A stretch of 64,000 bases of DNA from Skeletonema tropicum (GCA_037178625.1 CM074137.1:62001-126000); one strand, 5' to 3'. Counted from the first letter of the stretch, positions 33,321 through 53,299 are shown. Notes: generated from the letters alone by a model not told the origin. A program made the numbers and translations.

Positions 33321-34616
33321 ATGCATTATTTACTGAAACCGATAATGATCTCATTGGTAAAACTATCAACCTCTCTACAGCTTTCTTCCACAGCATCCAT
33401 CCTCGTGACCAGGTCGACTTGGCTAAGCTACCATACTGCCGCATTTACGGCAATACCTGCACAACAAAAAAATCTTATTGATAATGCGAACACTGCCAAA
33501 ATTGCGAACATGATGAGCAGCACAGCAGCATTTGATGAATCTGCAATTACCAAAGCGCTATCCCTTCTTGACACCGTGTATGGCCCAATCACTGACAATT
33601 TGATGCACTTTCCGCTCCCGATGCCACCTTCAGAAGCAGGTCTATGCCACGACGGATACCAAAGACGATATCTATGGACCGATGCATTTGGTGTTCTTGC
33701 TTACACGTCCATTGCAGAAATGTACGAGATGAATAATGATAGAAACAAGGCAAATACTTTTCGCCGTGCATGTGATAAACTTATCAACACAGTTCATGAG
33801 TGTTTGGGTTCACCCAGATCAAATGACGAAGATGATGCAATGAAGATCGATCCCTCGTCATCTTCACCAACTGGACATGTTGGGCTCCGTATCGGCAAGC
33901 TTCACTCGAGAAAGGTAACAGATTATGGAATGGAGTATGATGGTCAATACTGGCACTATGTTGACAAGTGGTTATTAGCACTGGCAAGATCCGGACATGT
34001 GAATGAAGGCATACACATTGCCAAGAGTTGCTTCTCCGCATTCTTCGATGTAGATCATGGTGGCATCCGGTGGAAGTTGTCGGTGGATTCCACTGCTCCA
34101 CCTTCATTGCATTATGCTGGACCGAGTGATGATGCGTTGGTAGCGTTAATTGTCTTTTCGATTCTAGAGGCAGCTAGAGCTAGAGAGAATGTTGATGATG
34201 CTCCAAGTCTAAGCGGCGAGATCCAAATGCTCAAGAGTGCTCTTATTGGATACAAACCACGTGTTACGAACGATCCTCTCGGCTGGGGGCTTGAGGCAAT
34301 GTATGATCAATACCTTACAGGAAATCCTCGCACAAGAATGTTGGCATCGACTCATGAAAGTGCACTCCACCCATCTCACATGTCTCTTCCCTTTCGCCTG
34401 TATGGTGCAATGATAGGTGCAAGAGTCGCAGGAGAAGAAGTTGCGCCAAAAGCAAAAGTGGATAGGCTCATTGAAATGTCACTCAAATACGATTGGGAAA
34501 TTATGAAGCGTGGCAATGAGGAACATTCTAGTATCAACCGTGTCATGCTTGCAATGTGTCTACTTTCCCCAGGTGTTCTTGGAAAGAGAGCAGATGATCC
34601 CACAATTATACTCTAA
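33321..34616 (+). CDS. Conserved-looking protein, possible six-hairpin (alpha/alpha)-barrel enzyme
   Basis: This single-exon protein has 431 residues. The first about 50 residues are Ser/Thr/Leu-rich and basic, like an organelle-targeting or secretory leader. The core contains aromatic and acidic motifs spaced along predicted helices: YQRRYLWTDAFGVLAYTSIA, DYGMEYDGQYWHYVDKWLLA, VDHGGIRWKLSVDS, SDDALVALIVFSILEAAR and GWGLEAMYDQYLTG. Repeated Trp/Tyr/Asp-bearing helices of this kind are seen in six-hairpin glycosidase-like toroids, but I cannot assign a family or catalytic pair. The first of two nearby Met codons is used; the second is eight codons later. It is divergent from the broken MYND/Sel1 gene, with about 277 bp between starts. 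Confidence 0.75.
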   Translation: MHYLLKPIMISLVKLSTSLQLSSTASILVTRSTWLSYHTAAFTAIPAQQKNLIDNANTAKIANMMSSTAAFDESAITKALSLLDTVYGPITDNLMHFPLPMPPSEAGLCHDGYQRRYLWTDAFGVLAYTSIAEMYEMNNDRNKANTFRRACDKLINTVHECLGSPRSNDEDDAMKIDPSSSSPTGHVGLRIGKLHSRKVTDYGMEYDGQYWHYVDKWLLALARSGHVNEGIHIAKSCFSAFFDVDHGGIRWKLSVDSTAPPSLHYAGPSDDALVALIVFSILEAARARENVDDAPSLSGEIQMLKSALIGYKPRVTNDPLGWGLEAMYDQYLTGNPRTRMLASTHESALHPSHMSLPFRLYGAMIGARVAGEEVAPKAKVDRLIEMSLKYDWEIMKRGNEEHSSINRVMLAMCLLSPGVLGKRADDPTIIL

Positions 34617-35659
34617 ATATTATTTGAATAAATTAGGGTTATGTAGGATTAGTCTCATATCTTCTCTAACACGATACATAGCAGCTCTCTCCGGTGCGAT
34701 CTGTTCTTCCTACATATTCCTTTGGACTTAGGACTTGTTTTCTCAACCTTGAGAATTCTAAATTGCCAACTGAGTACCGTACCTCGCCCGTACCTGTAAT
34801 CCAGGTTTAGGTTCAAGAAAAGTGTGCCGGTTGCTGGTGACGACAGTAGATGCAAACACAACGCGCGGAGACCTTCTTCAGACACCTGTCTGAGTCATTG
34901 GGAGGACTCAGCACTCTCGCTCTGCCTGCTAGCTCTGCTGCATAAATGCAGAGTCCCTCTGAAGAGGACTCCCATTTATGACAGAAGACCCTATGTAGGG
35001 TGCGCTACAATGGTAACGCTACGCCAAGGCCGGGAATCCACAGCACTGTTGCCTCTTTGCATATGGAAAGCAGGAGAAATGAAATGGAGGGAGTAATCAA
35101 CCGCATCAATCAAACTACATACCCAGCAGCGGTTGGTGGCAGAAGACTGAAGTAATATACAGCAGTGGATAGAATCAGTCATCCGCCGACTCAATCGCTA
35201 CAAGACTGAACACCAAAACTTGTTGAAGGAGGCTACAACGCTGCTTGAACTCGCCCTGTGGAAGACTAATCTCGATGGCAAACAGGGAGGTGAGAGGGAG
35301 GGAGTAAGAACAACGAGGGGAAGTCGAAAAAAAGCTAGTAAAAGGATCTGTGTTACATCTGGTGCAAGCATTGTGATCAAGATCAAGAATGTGTTGCCAT
35401 ATCTAGTTTTGAAATCATAGTTTGTATTATTGCTACGCTAATGGTTGCTGTGAGCGGAGGACAAGTTGGTAGCTGATATATAATGAATATACATAAAATT
35501 CAATCTACCTACTTCTGTTATCTAAGTACATTATTTGATACTACGCTTTGGCATTCTCCCCTACGTTGTCTTCCTTATCTCTTCATTTCCTCTCTGGCTA
35601 AATGCAAGCGGCGGCACAGGTGGTTTCACAGTTGCCATTATCATCTTCAATGTAATCAA
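34617..35659. other. Intergenic stretch with a fold-back element
   Basis: No gene is supported. It contains the left-truncated fold-back MITE described separately, then AT-rich sequence leading to the 3' end of the small secreted protein gene. Confidence 0.5.
34872..35002. mobile_element. Fold-back MITE, copy A (left end degraded)
   Basis: The right end GAAGACCCTATGTAGGGTG (34984-35002) matches the terminus of copies B and C. Inside, CTTCAGACACCTGTCTGAGT and GAGTCCCTCTGAAGAGGACT are shared with copy C. The left terminal CACCCTACATAGG is missing and GAGACCTTCTTC stands in its place. It is a longer version, with an additional stem (TGCATAAATGCA) in the middle. Confidence 0.75.
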
Positions 35660-36272
35660 TCATATCGTAGGTAGCGCAAGTGCTCCAATCCTCAGGGTGT
35701 CAGTGTCCTCTTCACCTTGAAATTTACAATTGGCCTCGTGTTCCTCTACCCCTCCGGTCCCATCACACTCGCATTCACAGCAAGCGGTGCAAGTGTCCGT
35801 ACTAAATGCTCCACCGTTGGGACAATTAGTCCCAGTTTGTGGAAATTCCTGCTTTGGGCAACCGTTGTTTGGTGTATGGCCATCCTTGACTAGATGGTCT
35901 GGACGACCTTCGCTCGGATGTCCTGGTGTGAAGCCGTTTGGATGACCGTTTGGAGGTCCGTTTGCGTGGGCGAGGTGGCGCTGGCGGAGCGAGTGCTCCA
36001 TGCTCAGTAGCGGCATCTCCATTGCTGAAGGCGAGAGAGTTGATGAGAGGGGATCAAAATATTTGAGTTATCAAGCAGAAGAATGAATATTGGTGAGCCA
36101 TCAACAGCAACATCAATATGATAGAAGAGCAAGTACACATATATGTATCAAGGTCAACTTCACGCATGATACGAGTTCGAGATAGACATAGAAGATAGAA
36201 GACTTAGTAGAGGTAGAGGTTCGTTTAGACTCACCTGAGGAAGAAGATCAAGAATGCGATAGATAGCTTCAT
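35660..36272 (-). CDS. Small secreted Gly/Pro/Cys-rich protein, two exons (model tentative)
   Basis: Exon 1 is 36272-36235, encoding MKLSIAFLIFFL, a typical signal-peptide core, and ends at a strong donor (CTCAG|GTGAGT). The best acceptor that keeps the long downstream frame is GCTACTGAG|CATGG, giving exon 2 at 36002-35660 and about 126 residues. The mature region starts SMEHSLRQRHLAHA, continues with NG/PG-rich repeats (NGPPNGHPNGFTPGHP) and then a Cys cluster (TDTCTACCECECDG). A stronger-looking acceptor at CCTTCAG|CAATGG would read a different frame, ending after about 75 residues without the cysteines. The function is unknown; secretion is inferred from the leader only. Confidence 0.5.
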
Positions 36273-37605
36273 AGTGTTAGTGTTAGTGGTATCGACTGGT
36301 GTTGAGACGATGATGTAGTAGTGTGAAGGAAAGATTGTGTCGTTGATGTGCAATCTGGATGAGCAAAGAAATTATGAGCTTGCTTCATTTCTTGTTCGGC
36401 TACTGCTCTTGAGCTTGCTTCATTGCTTGTTCGGCTACTCTTTCATTTACGACTGCTGTCATCTGATTCTGATTCTGCGGAGCAGCAGCCTGTGCATCAC
36501 GAAGCAGGATCCCCTCGATCCCGCTTTTGAGCATTCATTATCTCTTGTTCACGCTACACGATCGATGACCTTTTGGTCATTTTAACTCCCTCGAACGTTG
36601 ACACGTTGATTGGCATAACAAGAAGACCGTCGATGCCTAATCCCGCCCCTGGCTGACCCTTCAAACTTTTATGTTTATGTGCAGTGCCGCTCTCGTTCGT
36701 TGCCCCTTAGTTAAACTTGCAGGTCTTCGATAGAGGTGCGACAACAACGACGACGGGCTATGGCTATGTACATCAAGAGGGCTGCTGCTGTCAAGAGATT
36801 TGGCTGGCTCAGCCAGCCTTAATAGCCTTAATCTTAATCCCATTCCCATTTTACTTTTCCCTTCAAAGTCTTCGATTGTTAGTGGTCGGGGCTACTTACT
36901 TGAGAGTCAGAACGGGGCGATTTGTTCGTTCTCAGCTTGCTTTGGGCCAACCTGCTGATCCCACCCTACATAGGATCTTCAGACACCCGTCTGAGTCACT
37001 TGGAGGACTCAGTCTCAGCAATGTAGGGTGTATGTGCTGATCCACAGTACAGGTATGTAGGTATGTAGGAAAGATTTGTGTGATACATACACGAGTGACA
37101 TAAGAAAACGGACATAATGAAGCGACGAGCGGTATTGGTTGAGACGTAGAATCGAGAATGTGACAGAGTATTGTACGACATGATATGTACCTATGATATA
37201 TTTAAGCCTCTACTGACACAGGTGTCTAGAGGGAGTAGTGAATAAAATAATATCTATCCATCGCACCGTCCTGTTGCCTCTTCAGAGGATATTAAATATT
37301 TACTGCGTGCAAGATGCAAGAACTGCATACTTACAGTGCAAAGATGGAGCATGAAACATAAAGTTGAATATCTAGATTATTCATGAAAGCACAGCATCTT
37401 AAAGGCGGCCAATACTTTCTATATCATTGCTTCCTCAAGGAGAAATGAAACATAACTCTACAACATCTAACAGTATATGGAATATGAATTGAAGGGCAGG
37501 TAAAAGGGCGAGATGGGAGTGTGCTCGTCACCTCTCTCCACTCCTCTCTAAAAGGGCGAGATGTTTGTTTTCGCCATCTATCTATTTATCTCCACTCCTC
37601 TCTTT
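36273..37605. other. Intergenic stretch
   Basis: It holds the compact fold-back MITE at 36962-37030 and a doubled GAGCTTGCTTCATT...TGTTCGGCTACT segment (about 36368-36446). The rest shows no gene or recognisable signal. Confidence 0.5.
36962..37030. mobile_element. Fold-back MITE, copy B (69 bp)
   Basis: It starts CACCCTACATAGGATCTTC, continues AGACACCCGTCTGAGTCACT and GGAGGACTCAGTC, and closes with ATGTAGGGTG, the inverted terminus. CTGATCC occurs just outside both ends (36955-36961 and within 37038-37044), but spacing and sequence do not make a clean target duplication. It is the smallest of three copies. Confidence 0.8.
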
Positions 37606-39213
37606 TTAGACTTCCACCCGTCTTGCTGAAGATGATGCACTATCATCACTCATATAATCCTGTCCCCTATCAGTACCACCATCATTCATCGACTTTCCCT
37701 CCTCACCATTTGACAATTCGACATCTCTTCCATTATTACTCATGATTTCATTCTGAACCATCTTCTCCATATCCATCTCCTCCCCACGAGTCCGTCTCTT
37801 TTTCATCTCATCAGTCCCAATCTCCTCAATCTTACTCTTCACCATACTCCCCACACGCAATGCCGCCGTCATGCCAATCCGACCAACATGTCCTGCTGCC
37901 TTATTGACTCGTTTGCCCGCTGGACTTTGGGCGATTACTCCCATTCGTTCTTTGAATTGTGTTGCCCCCTTTTTGAGACGTTCGACTGTTTCTTTGGTCT
38001 TGTGTACGGCTCTGTTGTCGAATGTGGGACAGTAGGAAAGTAGTTTTCCGTCGACATCTGTTTCGAATACATCAATAATGGTCATTGTCACCAAATCCCC
38101 AAAGTCAAAATCGGTATCATCCACAGCAGATGATGCCGTAGCTGCTCCAGAATGCTCACCAGAGGAAGAACCCAACAACGGTGAAAATGAGAATTTATTC
38201 ATCCACCTCCACACCACACGATGAGCCGCAGTAACACGATATCCACCCCCCGCAATCCTCATGACCGTCAATCCAGGTGGACGAATGACGTTCATGTGAT
38301 CACCCTCTGGCATGAGCGCCAGCCACCGCAAAAATAAATGACTTAGTCCAGTAATACCGGCGGCTGCCTCCAATTCAATACCTGTTTCTCGTTCTACTCC
38401 GAATAATTGTGTTGCTGTTAGTGCTTGGGGGAGAACTACCTCGGCGTCGGCTGCAAAGATGTCAAGTGGAAGTGGTGGTGAATAATTATTATTTGTATCA
38501 TCATTTTGGTTCGGTTGTTGTTTGGCGAGGAGGCCCCCCTGATCACCATTCGCATTCGGATTGAATTCAAACGTTTCGTTTTGCGTAGCCTTGACATTGG
38601 TATCACTCAGCCCTTCAAAGGTGCTGTCCTCCTCAAATTTATCATGGGTTAGTGTGGACGGATCCTCCCATGACAAGGCCTCGTGGAATAATTCTGGATG
38701 GCTCAATAAATAGAGTAGTTTGGAGTGCATATCGTGAATTTTAGCGGTGGCGTCTCGTGCTGCACTTTCGGAATCACGAGAGTTGTAGTATGGATCATCC
38801 AATGCGCCATGTTGTCCGTTATAATGTGGATTGTGGGAAACGATATCTTGCACCAATTGCGACGGATCTTGCTGCTGCTGCTGCTGCTCCGCCTCAGCTA
38901 GTGATGAATAATTATTCGCCGGAAACGTCGACACTGACGAAGCAACAGGCGGCGGCGCAGCTAATAGCCCGATGGACGTTTCAATCTCACCGCCGCCGAC
39001 ACGTCGAAATCCTTCGTATTGCTCGTCTGCCCCCGCAGAACTGGTGCTGCCTTGGATGCTGTCTTCGGTGGTGGCGAAAGAGGAGGGCGGTCGGGTGTTG
39101 GATCCTTCGCCGCCGCTGATTCGATCGCTTCGGTGGAGATCGTAGGCGGGTGGGAGGGAGAAGGGGGTTTCGTCGCTGGTGGTGGCGTCTTTGGTGCTGC
39201 GAAAGGAGGCCAT
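37606..39213 (-). CDS. NTF2/SnoaL-like domain protein, paralogue 2
   Basis: This single-exon protein has about 535 residues from the Met at 39213 (context GCAACAATGGCC). An upstream in-frame Met at 39339 would add 42 residues that look like 5' leader. The same blocks as the gene at 30255 occur: MHSKLLYLLSHPELFHEALS, DIFAADAEVVLPQALTATQL, GYRVTAAHRVVWRWMNKFSF and MTIIDVFETDVDGKLLSYCP. The N-terminal and inter-block linkers diverge and carry a Gln run. The C-terminus is basic, then acidic and Ser-rich. Conserved domain with divergent tails indicates an old duplication of a real gene. The biochemical role is unknown. Confidence 0.85.
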   Translation of the reverse strand: MASFRSTKDATTSDETPFSLPPAYDLHRSDRISGGEGSNTRPPSSFATTEDSIQGSTSSAGADEQYEGFRRVGGGEIETSIGLLAAPPPVASSVSTFPANNYSSLAEAEQQQQQQDPSQLVQDIVSHNPHYNGQHGALDDPYYNSRDSESAARDATAKIHDMHSKLLYLLSHPELFHEALSWEDPSTLTHDKFEEDSTFEGLSDTNVKATQNETFEFNPNANGDQGGLLAKQQPNQNDDTNNNYSPPLPLDIFAADAEVVLPQALTATQLFGVERETGIELEAAAGITGLSHLFLRWLALMPEGDHMNVIRPPGLTVMRIAGGGYRVTAAHRVVWRWMNKFSFSPLLGSSSGEHSGAATASSAVDDTDFDFGDLVTMTIIDVFETDVDGKLLSYCPTFDNRAVHKTKETVERLKKGATQFKERMGVIAQSPAGKRVNKAAGHVGRIGMTAALRVGSMVKSKIEEIGTDEMKKRRTRGEEMDMEKMVQNEIMSNNGRDVELSNGEEGKSMNDGGTDRGQDYMSDDSASSSARRVEV

Positions 39214-41645
39214 TGTTGCTACATAGTGCAATATCCTGCCTTGCTGTAGTGGTTCGTGGCAGATATCAGGCGGCGGGCCTGCCCTCGCCATTCTCTGGCA
39301 AAGTGGAAAGTGCGCGAGAACTTCGTTCCAACTTCGCAACCTTTCTTCGCCCTATTGTACTAACTCCGGCATTTTTTTCACAGGCTGTGACAGGTGACGG
39401 ATCATTGTGACATTTATTCGCTCCAGTATCTGCCAAGTCTCCTTGCTTCATCTGATGATGAGGAGCTCAACAGAATGGCAGCCGCTGCAGATGATCTCTC
39501 AGATGATGAACTTGATGCTGGAGTGGAAGCTGCCATCGCATCGATATGCCTCCTTCTGTCGAAACTCACTGGGAGAAATCGATTGGCAGAGAGAATGCAC
39601 TCAGATGACGAGTAGGAGTAGGAACACTTTGACTTTGAAGACAATGTCGGTGACTTCCAGGGAGGAGGAACAGGCGAAGCCGCGATACCTACTCTGCAAT
39701 AAGATTGTCTGACTTCGCTACAAGTTGGAACAACTGGGTCGATACTCTTGGGCACTCAAAACCAACAGTGACGTAATGGTGATTCAGATGAGCACTCCTG
39801 CAAGAATAACTGGTAATAATCTTCATTGCAGTTATATTAAATTTGTTAGTGGATGTGCAGCAGTAACCGCTGTACGCAGCGCATAGACGCATTCTAAATA
39901 ATACATGATTGATAAACTGCTATGGAGTAGCATTTGTGCACTACGTGGATTTATGATTATAGTGAAGTGAGGTGGTGAAAATTGTTCAAAATCATAAGCA
40001 TCATAACTATGCAATAATACGACAGCGACCGTTGCAGCTACCAGCCCATGAGTGCAAAAATGAAATCTGCATGAAATTTTTGTCTTGAGGGTAGAGTTGA
40101 AAGGGAACCTTGCACTCAAGCAGGAGAGTTGCCTCATTGGGTCGTTGCACGCGCAAACGATTTGGGATGTCACGTTCATGACGAACAATACTTTATGTGA
40201 TGGAATGGATCTTGAATTCGTACTACTCCCACGTTGACCAGAGTTGCATTACGTGATCACAGCGTGACCTGAGTTGCATCCTCAAAGAGAGAGTTGCTCA
40301 TTTGCCTGGCTCGCTGTTGCCCCTATCCCCCGGAGGCCTTTTTTCGTGCTGTTTCCTTCGTCGATTTTGGGGGCGAAAAAGAAGGAGAAAAGAAGGAGGA
40401 AAGTTCGCGTGCTCTGGATGGCTCTGGGTAGCAGCTGCATCACAGCTGCTAAGTAGAGGATGCAGACTACTATTGTTATTCTTCTTCGATAAATATTATT
40501 TCATTATCTAATTGAAGTCTAGCCACCCTGCTAGGAGATTGGCTTCAAGCCAAGGGTTCAGAATGCATGGCATCTTGAATGCATCCAAGCAGGAGCTAAA
40601 CTATTGATATGGATAGTATGTACGGTTGTAACTCTCTTTCATTTGTGTCAACACTGCTTGTTATAAGGTTACAATCCTCTCCAATCTTCTACTGTGCAGC
40701 AGAACTGAGTTGTTGTTGAATCTCAAATCTTATATGTCATATTTGCCGCATAGAGTTGAATACCATCAGCAATGCTTTCTCGCTCTCATATTACGTATTC
40801 GTTTGTTTCAAATTGTGCAACCTTGTCCACTATCACAACGACTCAAATTGGCACAAGCAGAGTAATACATGTGTCATACTTAGTCGATGCAGGTCATACT
40901 AATAGTAATTGTTGCGTGCGGATGCATATGTTGTACAGATGTATGCCCACTTTATACGGTACACAAAGCAACTTGCAAACACGAATGATGCAGCAACTAA
41001 CACCAGAAAAAACGTATCTTTGACCAAGCCGATAGTTATGAATCATTAGAAGAGTATTTCCACTATCAGGAGGGGCAAGAGCTTCACCTGACGCATCTGT
41101 TTTGGTTGATGTCGAGCGCGACGCCCAAAGCGCCAACAATCATCACGTGTTGAGTATTTTGTGAGCTCGACGACGACACAACACATTTATCTGATTGTCA
41201 GCAACATCAGAGATATTCTTTACCTCGTTCATTTTGTGTTGGTTAAACGGAATCGTCCGACGATGGAGGATAGAGGGAACCGTCGACGCGTAGATTGTGT
41301 CACAACATCAACGTGATGTTTGCGCATAATTTGCATAAATACGATGGCGATTTGAGAGTTCTGCCTCTATAGATCAATCCAAAGGACCGTTCGGATGCGG
41401 TCGATGATCAAGTCGCTATTCGTGGGGACTTGTTTGTTGTGTATGCCGCATGTTGGCGCCGGCAATCTCTGACGGACATCATGGTTTGATGGGGGGGTAG
41501 GTTCGCAACCCGGTCACGAATCGACAGCTCTACGTGATTTATCTCTGTCACGCGACAGACAAGTAGGAGTAACGTTGAACCTCGTGACTTGAAGTGACCG
41601 TATTTGCACGCCCTCCGTGACCGTATTTGCACCACCACCGTGACC

Positions 41646-41745
41646 CACCCTACATAGGATCTTCAGACACCTGTCTGAGTCACTTGGAGTGCAGAGTCCC
41701 TCTGAAGAGGACTCCCACATGTGACAGAAGATCCTATGTAGGGTG
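41646..41745. mobile_element. Fold-back MITE, copy C (100 bp, perfect 19-bp TIRs)
   Basis: CACCCTACATAGGATCTTC (41646-41664) is exactly reverse-complemented at 41727-41745. Internal sequence includes the self-complementary AGACACCTGTCT and GAGTCCCTCTGAAGAGGACTC-type stems, so the whole element folds on itself. It sits inside a run of GTGACCGTATTTG repeats. It shares its termini and core with copies A and B. Confidence 0.88.
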
Positions 41746-41960
41746 ACCGTGACCGTATTTGTAAGAAACAGCACAAAAACGTTGCCCACCACGGCCCACG
41801 GAGATGTTGACGAGATCTCGAGGGGTCCAGGGCCCGCCCCAAGCCCCAAGGATAAAAATTTACAAGACAGATAATTTCTAAAAGAGCCCATAAAGAGCCA
41901 AATCATCTCAAAGAGAGAACGTGTTACTCATTTCATGGAAAGTGTTTCTCGAAAAACACA

Positions 41961-42260
41961 GTGTGAACTGTTCTCACTGATGAGCTGGCTAAAAGCTCAG
42001 CAGCATCGCCTACGGCTAATCGGCCGAGGCAACTACAGATGGCAAAAGAGCAGTCGAATTGAATGCATAACCATGTGTTCAAGTAGAATGAGCCGAGCTC
42101 TTATAGCTATCTAGTGGAGGATCATCGTCGGATCTCGCGGTCTGTCCTCTGACCGCTTGATGGGCAAAATGCCTACATCATCACTCACGAAGACAACACA
42201 ATCAAGTACAAGTGTGAACCGTTCTCACCAAAAACAAGTACAGGTGTGAACCGTGTTTCT
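41961..42260 (+). promoter_or_regulatory. Three GTGTGAAC-type motifs upstream of a secreted protein gene
   Basis: GTGTGAACTGTTCTCAC (41961-41977), GTGTGAACCGTTCTCAC (42212-42228) and GTGTGAACCGTGTTTCT (42244-42260) lie within 380 bp upstream of the start at 42337, in the same orientation. The first two are imperfectly self-complementary. They may be transcription-factor sites or a small repeat; the function is inferred from position only. Confidence 0.4.
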
Positions 42261-42336
42261 GTTACTGGATTGGTTTTTTCTAATACATAAATTCGAATCC
42301 GCTTCAGATCAAACACCTCTTTAACACATATCAACT

Positions 42337-43112
42337 ATGAAGTTCATCAAGATCGCCACTCTCTCGCTCCTTGCGCTTGCTGGCAATGCCGTCGATGGTA
42401 AGCGTCTGAAATAATTTTGGGAGTGTATCATCGTATATCATTTTGTGAGGTGATTTATTGCTGCTCCGCTGACCCTCCGACCCTTCTCATTCGCTCACAC
42501 ACTCATGTTGTTATCTTCTACTTTTCTTCCAGCTGCTTTGCCTGAAGATGAAGCCAGCGAAGAATGCCTTAGTGCCTTGGATACTTTCGAACCGTGTGCC
42601 ATGGAGGCTGTCAACAAGATCCCAGGCCTACACATGAATTTTTCCAAGGCTGTTGCAAAAGCCGACAGTTGCTTCGACGACGCTGCGGATGACGCCGCTA
42701 AAAAAGCTGCATGTCTCGAGCCTTTGTTCGGCATGTTTAAAGAAGCTTGTCCATCTAGCATCGATGATATGACGGCAAAATGTGGCACTAATCCTTCTTC
42801 TGATTTTGGAGATTTTGCAATGGACGCTTTCGAGGATATTTCTGCCGATCTCGAGGATGCAGCTGAAGACGAAGAGGAGGACGAATTCATCGCCGTCGAA
42901 GGTGAGTGTATGCGTCTGAGATGTTTGGGGGGTATATCCTCATTTATCCTTTTGTGAGGTGCACAATTGCCTCTTCTCCTCTGCATCCTCATGACAATAT
43001 GTTTTATTGCTGCTCTGCTGACCCGACCCTTCTCATTCACTCACTTGCAAATTCTTAAGAATGGTGAGTTCTTAGTATGTTTGCTTTTTGTCTGATAGCG
43101 GATATTGAATAA
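42337..43112 (+). CDS. Small secreted acidic Cys-containing protein, three exons
   Basis: Exons 42337-42397, 42533-42901 and 43099-43112 are joined by GT-AG introns, both in phase 1 (GAT G|GTAAGC ... TTCCAG|CT and GAA G|GTGAGT ... GATAG|CG). The product is about 147 residues. Residues 1-21 form a signal peptide (IATLSLLALAGNAVDA). The mature part has spaced cysteines (EECLSALDTFEPC, ADSC, AACLEPL, KEAC, AKC) in helical, Ala/Asp-rich sequence and ends in an acidic tail (EDAAEDEEEDEFIAVEADIE). The spacing resembles small secreted helical proteins, but no family is recognised. The third exon is only 14 bases and is the least certain part. Without exon 1 the ORF would start in intron sequence. 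Confidence 0.7.
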
Positions 43113-44017
43113 TGCGACTTCCCCGTAATATGATGATGATGATGTTTTTGGGCGCATGTCTCTCTTCCACTCTAACATTTGTGCGTTACTGCTCTTTAAT
43201 TCTCTTCTGTTCGAAGAGCTTGAGCTCAATACTAAAGCTCGTGCGTACAAACTCCGTGGCCGTCAGTAAAGAGATTACTGCTGCAATGAGAATGAGCATG
43301 TTGGGTGACAGATCATAAACAACGCTACTACCGTGTGAAGACTCTGGCATTTTGGCTACTCAGTTGTTTCCATTTTCACTGCTTTGGCTATAAGTAGTAT
43401 TTGAAGTATTCTACGAACTAAATATTAGCATCGCCATCTATTAGGTACCACTGTCTTCTTTAGAGTCATTTCTTTCCACTAATATGTCATTATAAGGATG
43501 GAAATGCCGATGATACCGCCGCTGACATTCGTGTTGGGTTGATTACTTTGATCCTGGTCAACTTATGGATTCTGTGGCTGTCAACTGTCAAATCAGATCT
43601 GGTAGAGCAGAGCTGTGCCAAAAGTAGTCCCGTTTTTAGCCTGTCAATTTGTGAAAAGTCGTCCACAGTGACGTTGATTATACGTGCCTAATCGATAGAG
43701 CACAATGAGAGCTTTCCAAAACGCCACTCATATCATCGCCTTGTTGGCCGATCGAGTAGGAGGCAGGATTTGACCTGCTACCATATACTTATATACATTA
43801 TGGTCGGTAGGTGGGGCTTTAGGTTATTTCTGTGCTATATAAGTATATATATATGGTAAGTGCTGGCACTTTGAGAAGGTGGTGCCGCTTGCTTGGTTGT
43901 GACTCGTGACGCGTGCGTCTGAGATCGATCTAAGATTGAGATGCCTGTCTCAAATCTCGAGGATCAAAGAGATAGCATGAGACACAACACACAACACACG
44001 ACATAAGTACATCGACC
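43113..44017. other. Intergenic region with a dispersed repeat and probable promoter of the BEACH gene
   Basis: It contains an inverted diverged copy of the array-spacer repeat (43626-43765). A TATATAAG-like stretch near 43840-43856 lies about 165 bp upstream of the BEACH protein start, but its role is unproven. Confidence 0.45.
43626..43765 (-). repeat. Diverged copy of the array-spacer repeat
   Basis: The reverse complement of this stretch matches 19951-20080 in order: CCTACTCGATCGGCCAA, GGAAAGCTCTC, CTATCGATTAGGC, GGACGACTTTT and AAAAACGGG. Resemblance is about 70% by eye. It shows that part of the array spacer is dispersed repeat DNA. Confidence 0.65.
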
Positions 44018-53217
<9,200 letters not shown>

Positions 53218-53299
53218 TGATAGCAGTTTGTAAAAATAGAAGTAAACTATGTTACTGCATGAAATTGGTATGAAATCCACCCTTCTTTGGCGAAAAGGA

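Larger units (their letters stand above)
39340..42336. other. Long intergenic region
   Basis: A 73-codon plus-strand ORF at 39394-39615 (acidic, DDEELNR...DDELDAG) is the only mildly protein-like stretch and has no support. Three GTGACCGTATTTG repeats lie around 41594-41762, with a fold-back MITE between the second and third. Three copies of a GTGTGAAC motif precede the secreted gene at 42337. Nothing else is recognised. Confidence 0.5.

Noticed and set aside
39394..39615. 73-codon acidic ORF
   Set aside because: It is short, has no family resemblance, lies 180 bp from a divergent gene start, and no splice partner was seen.
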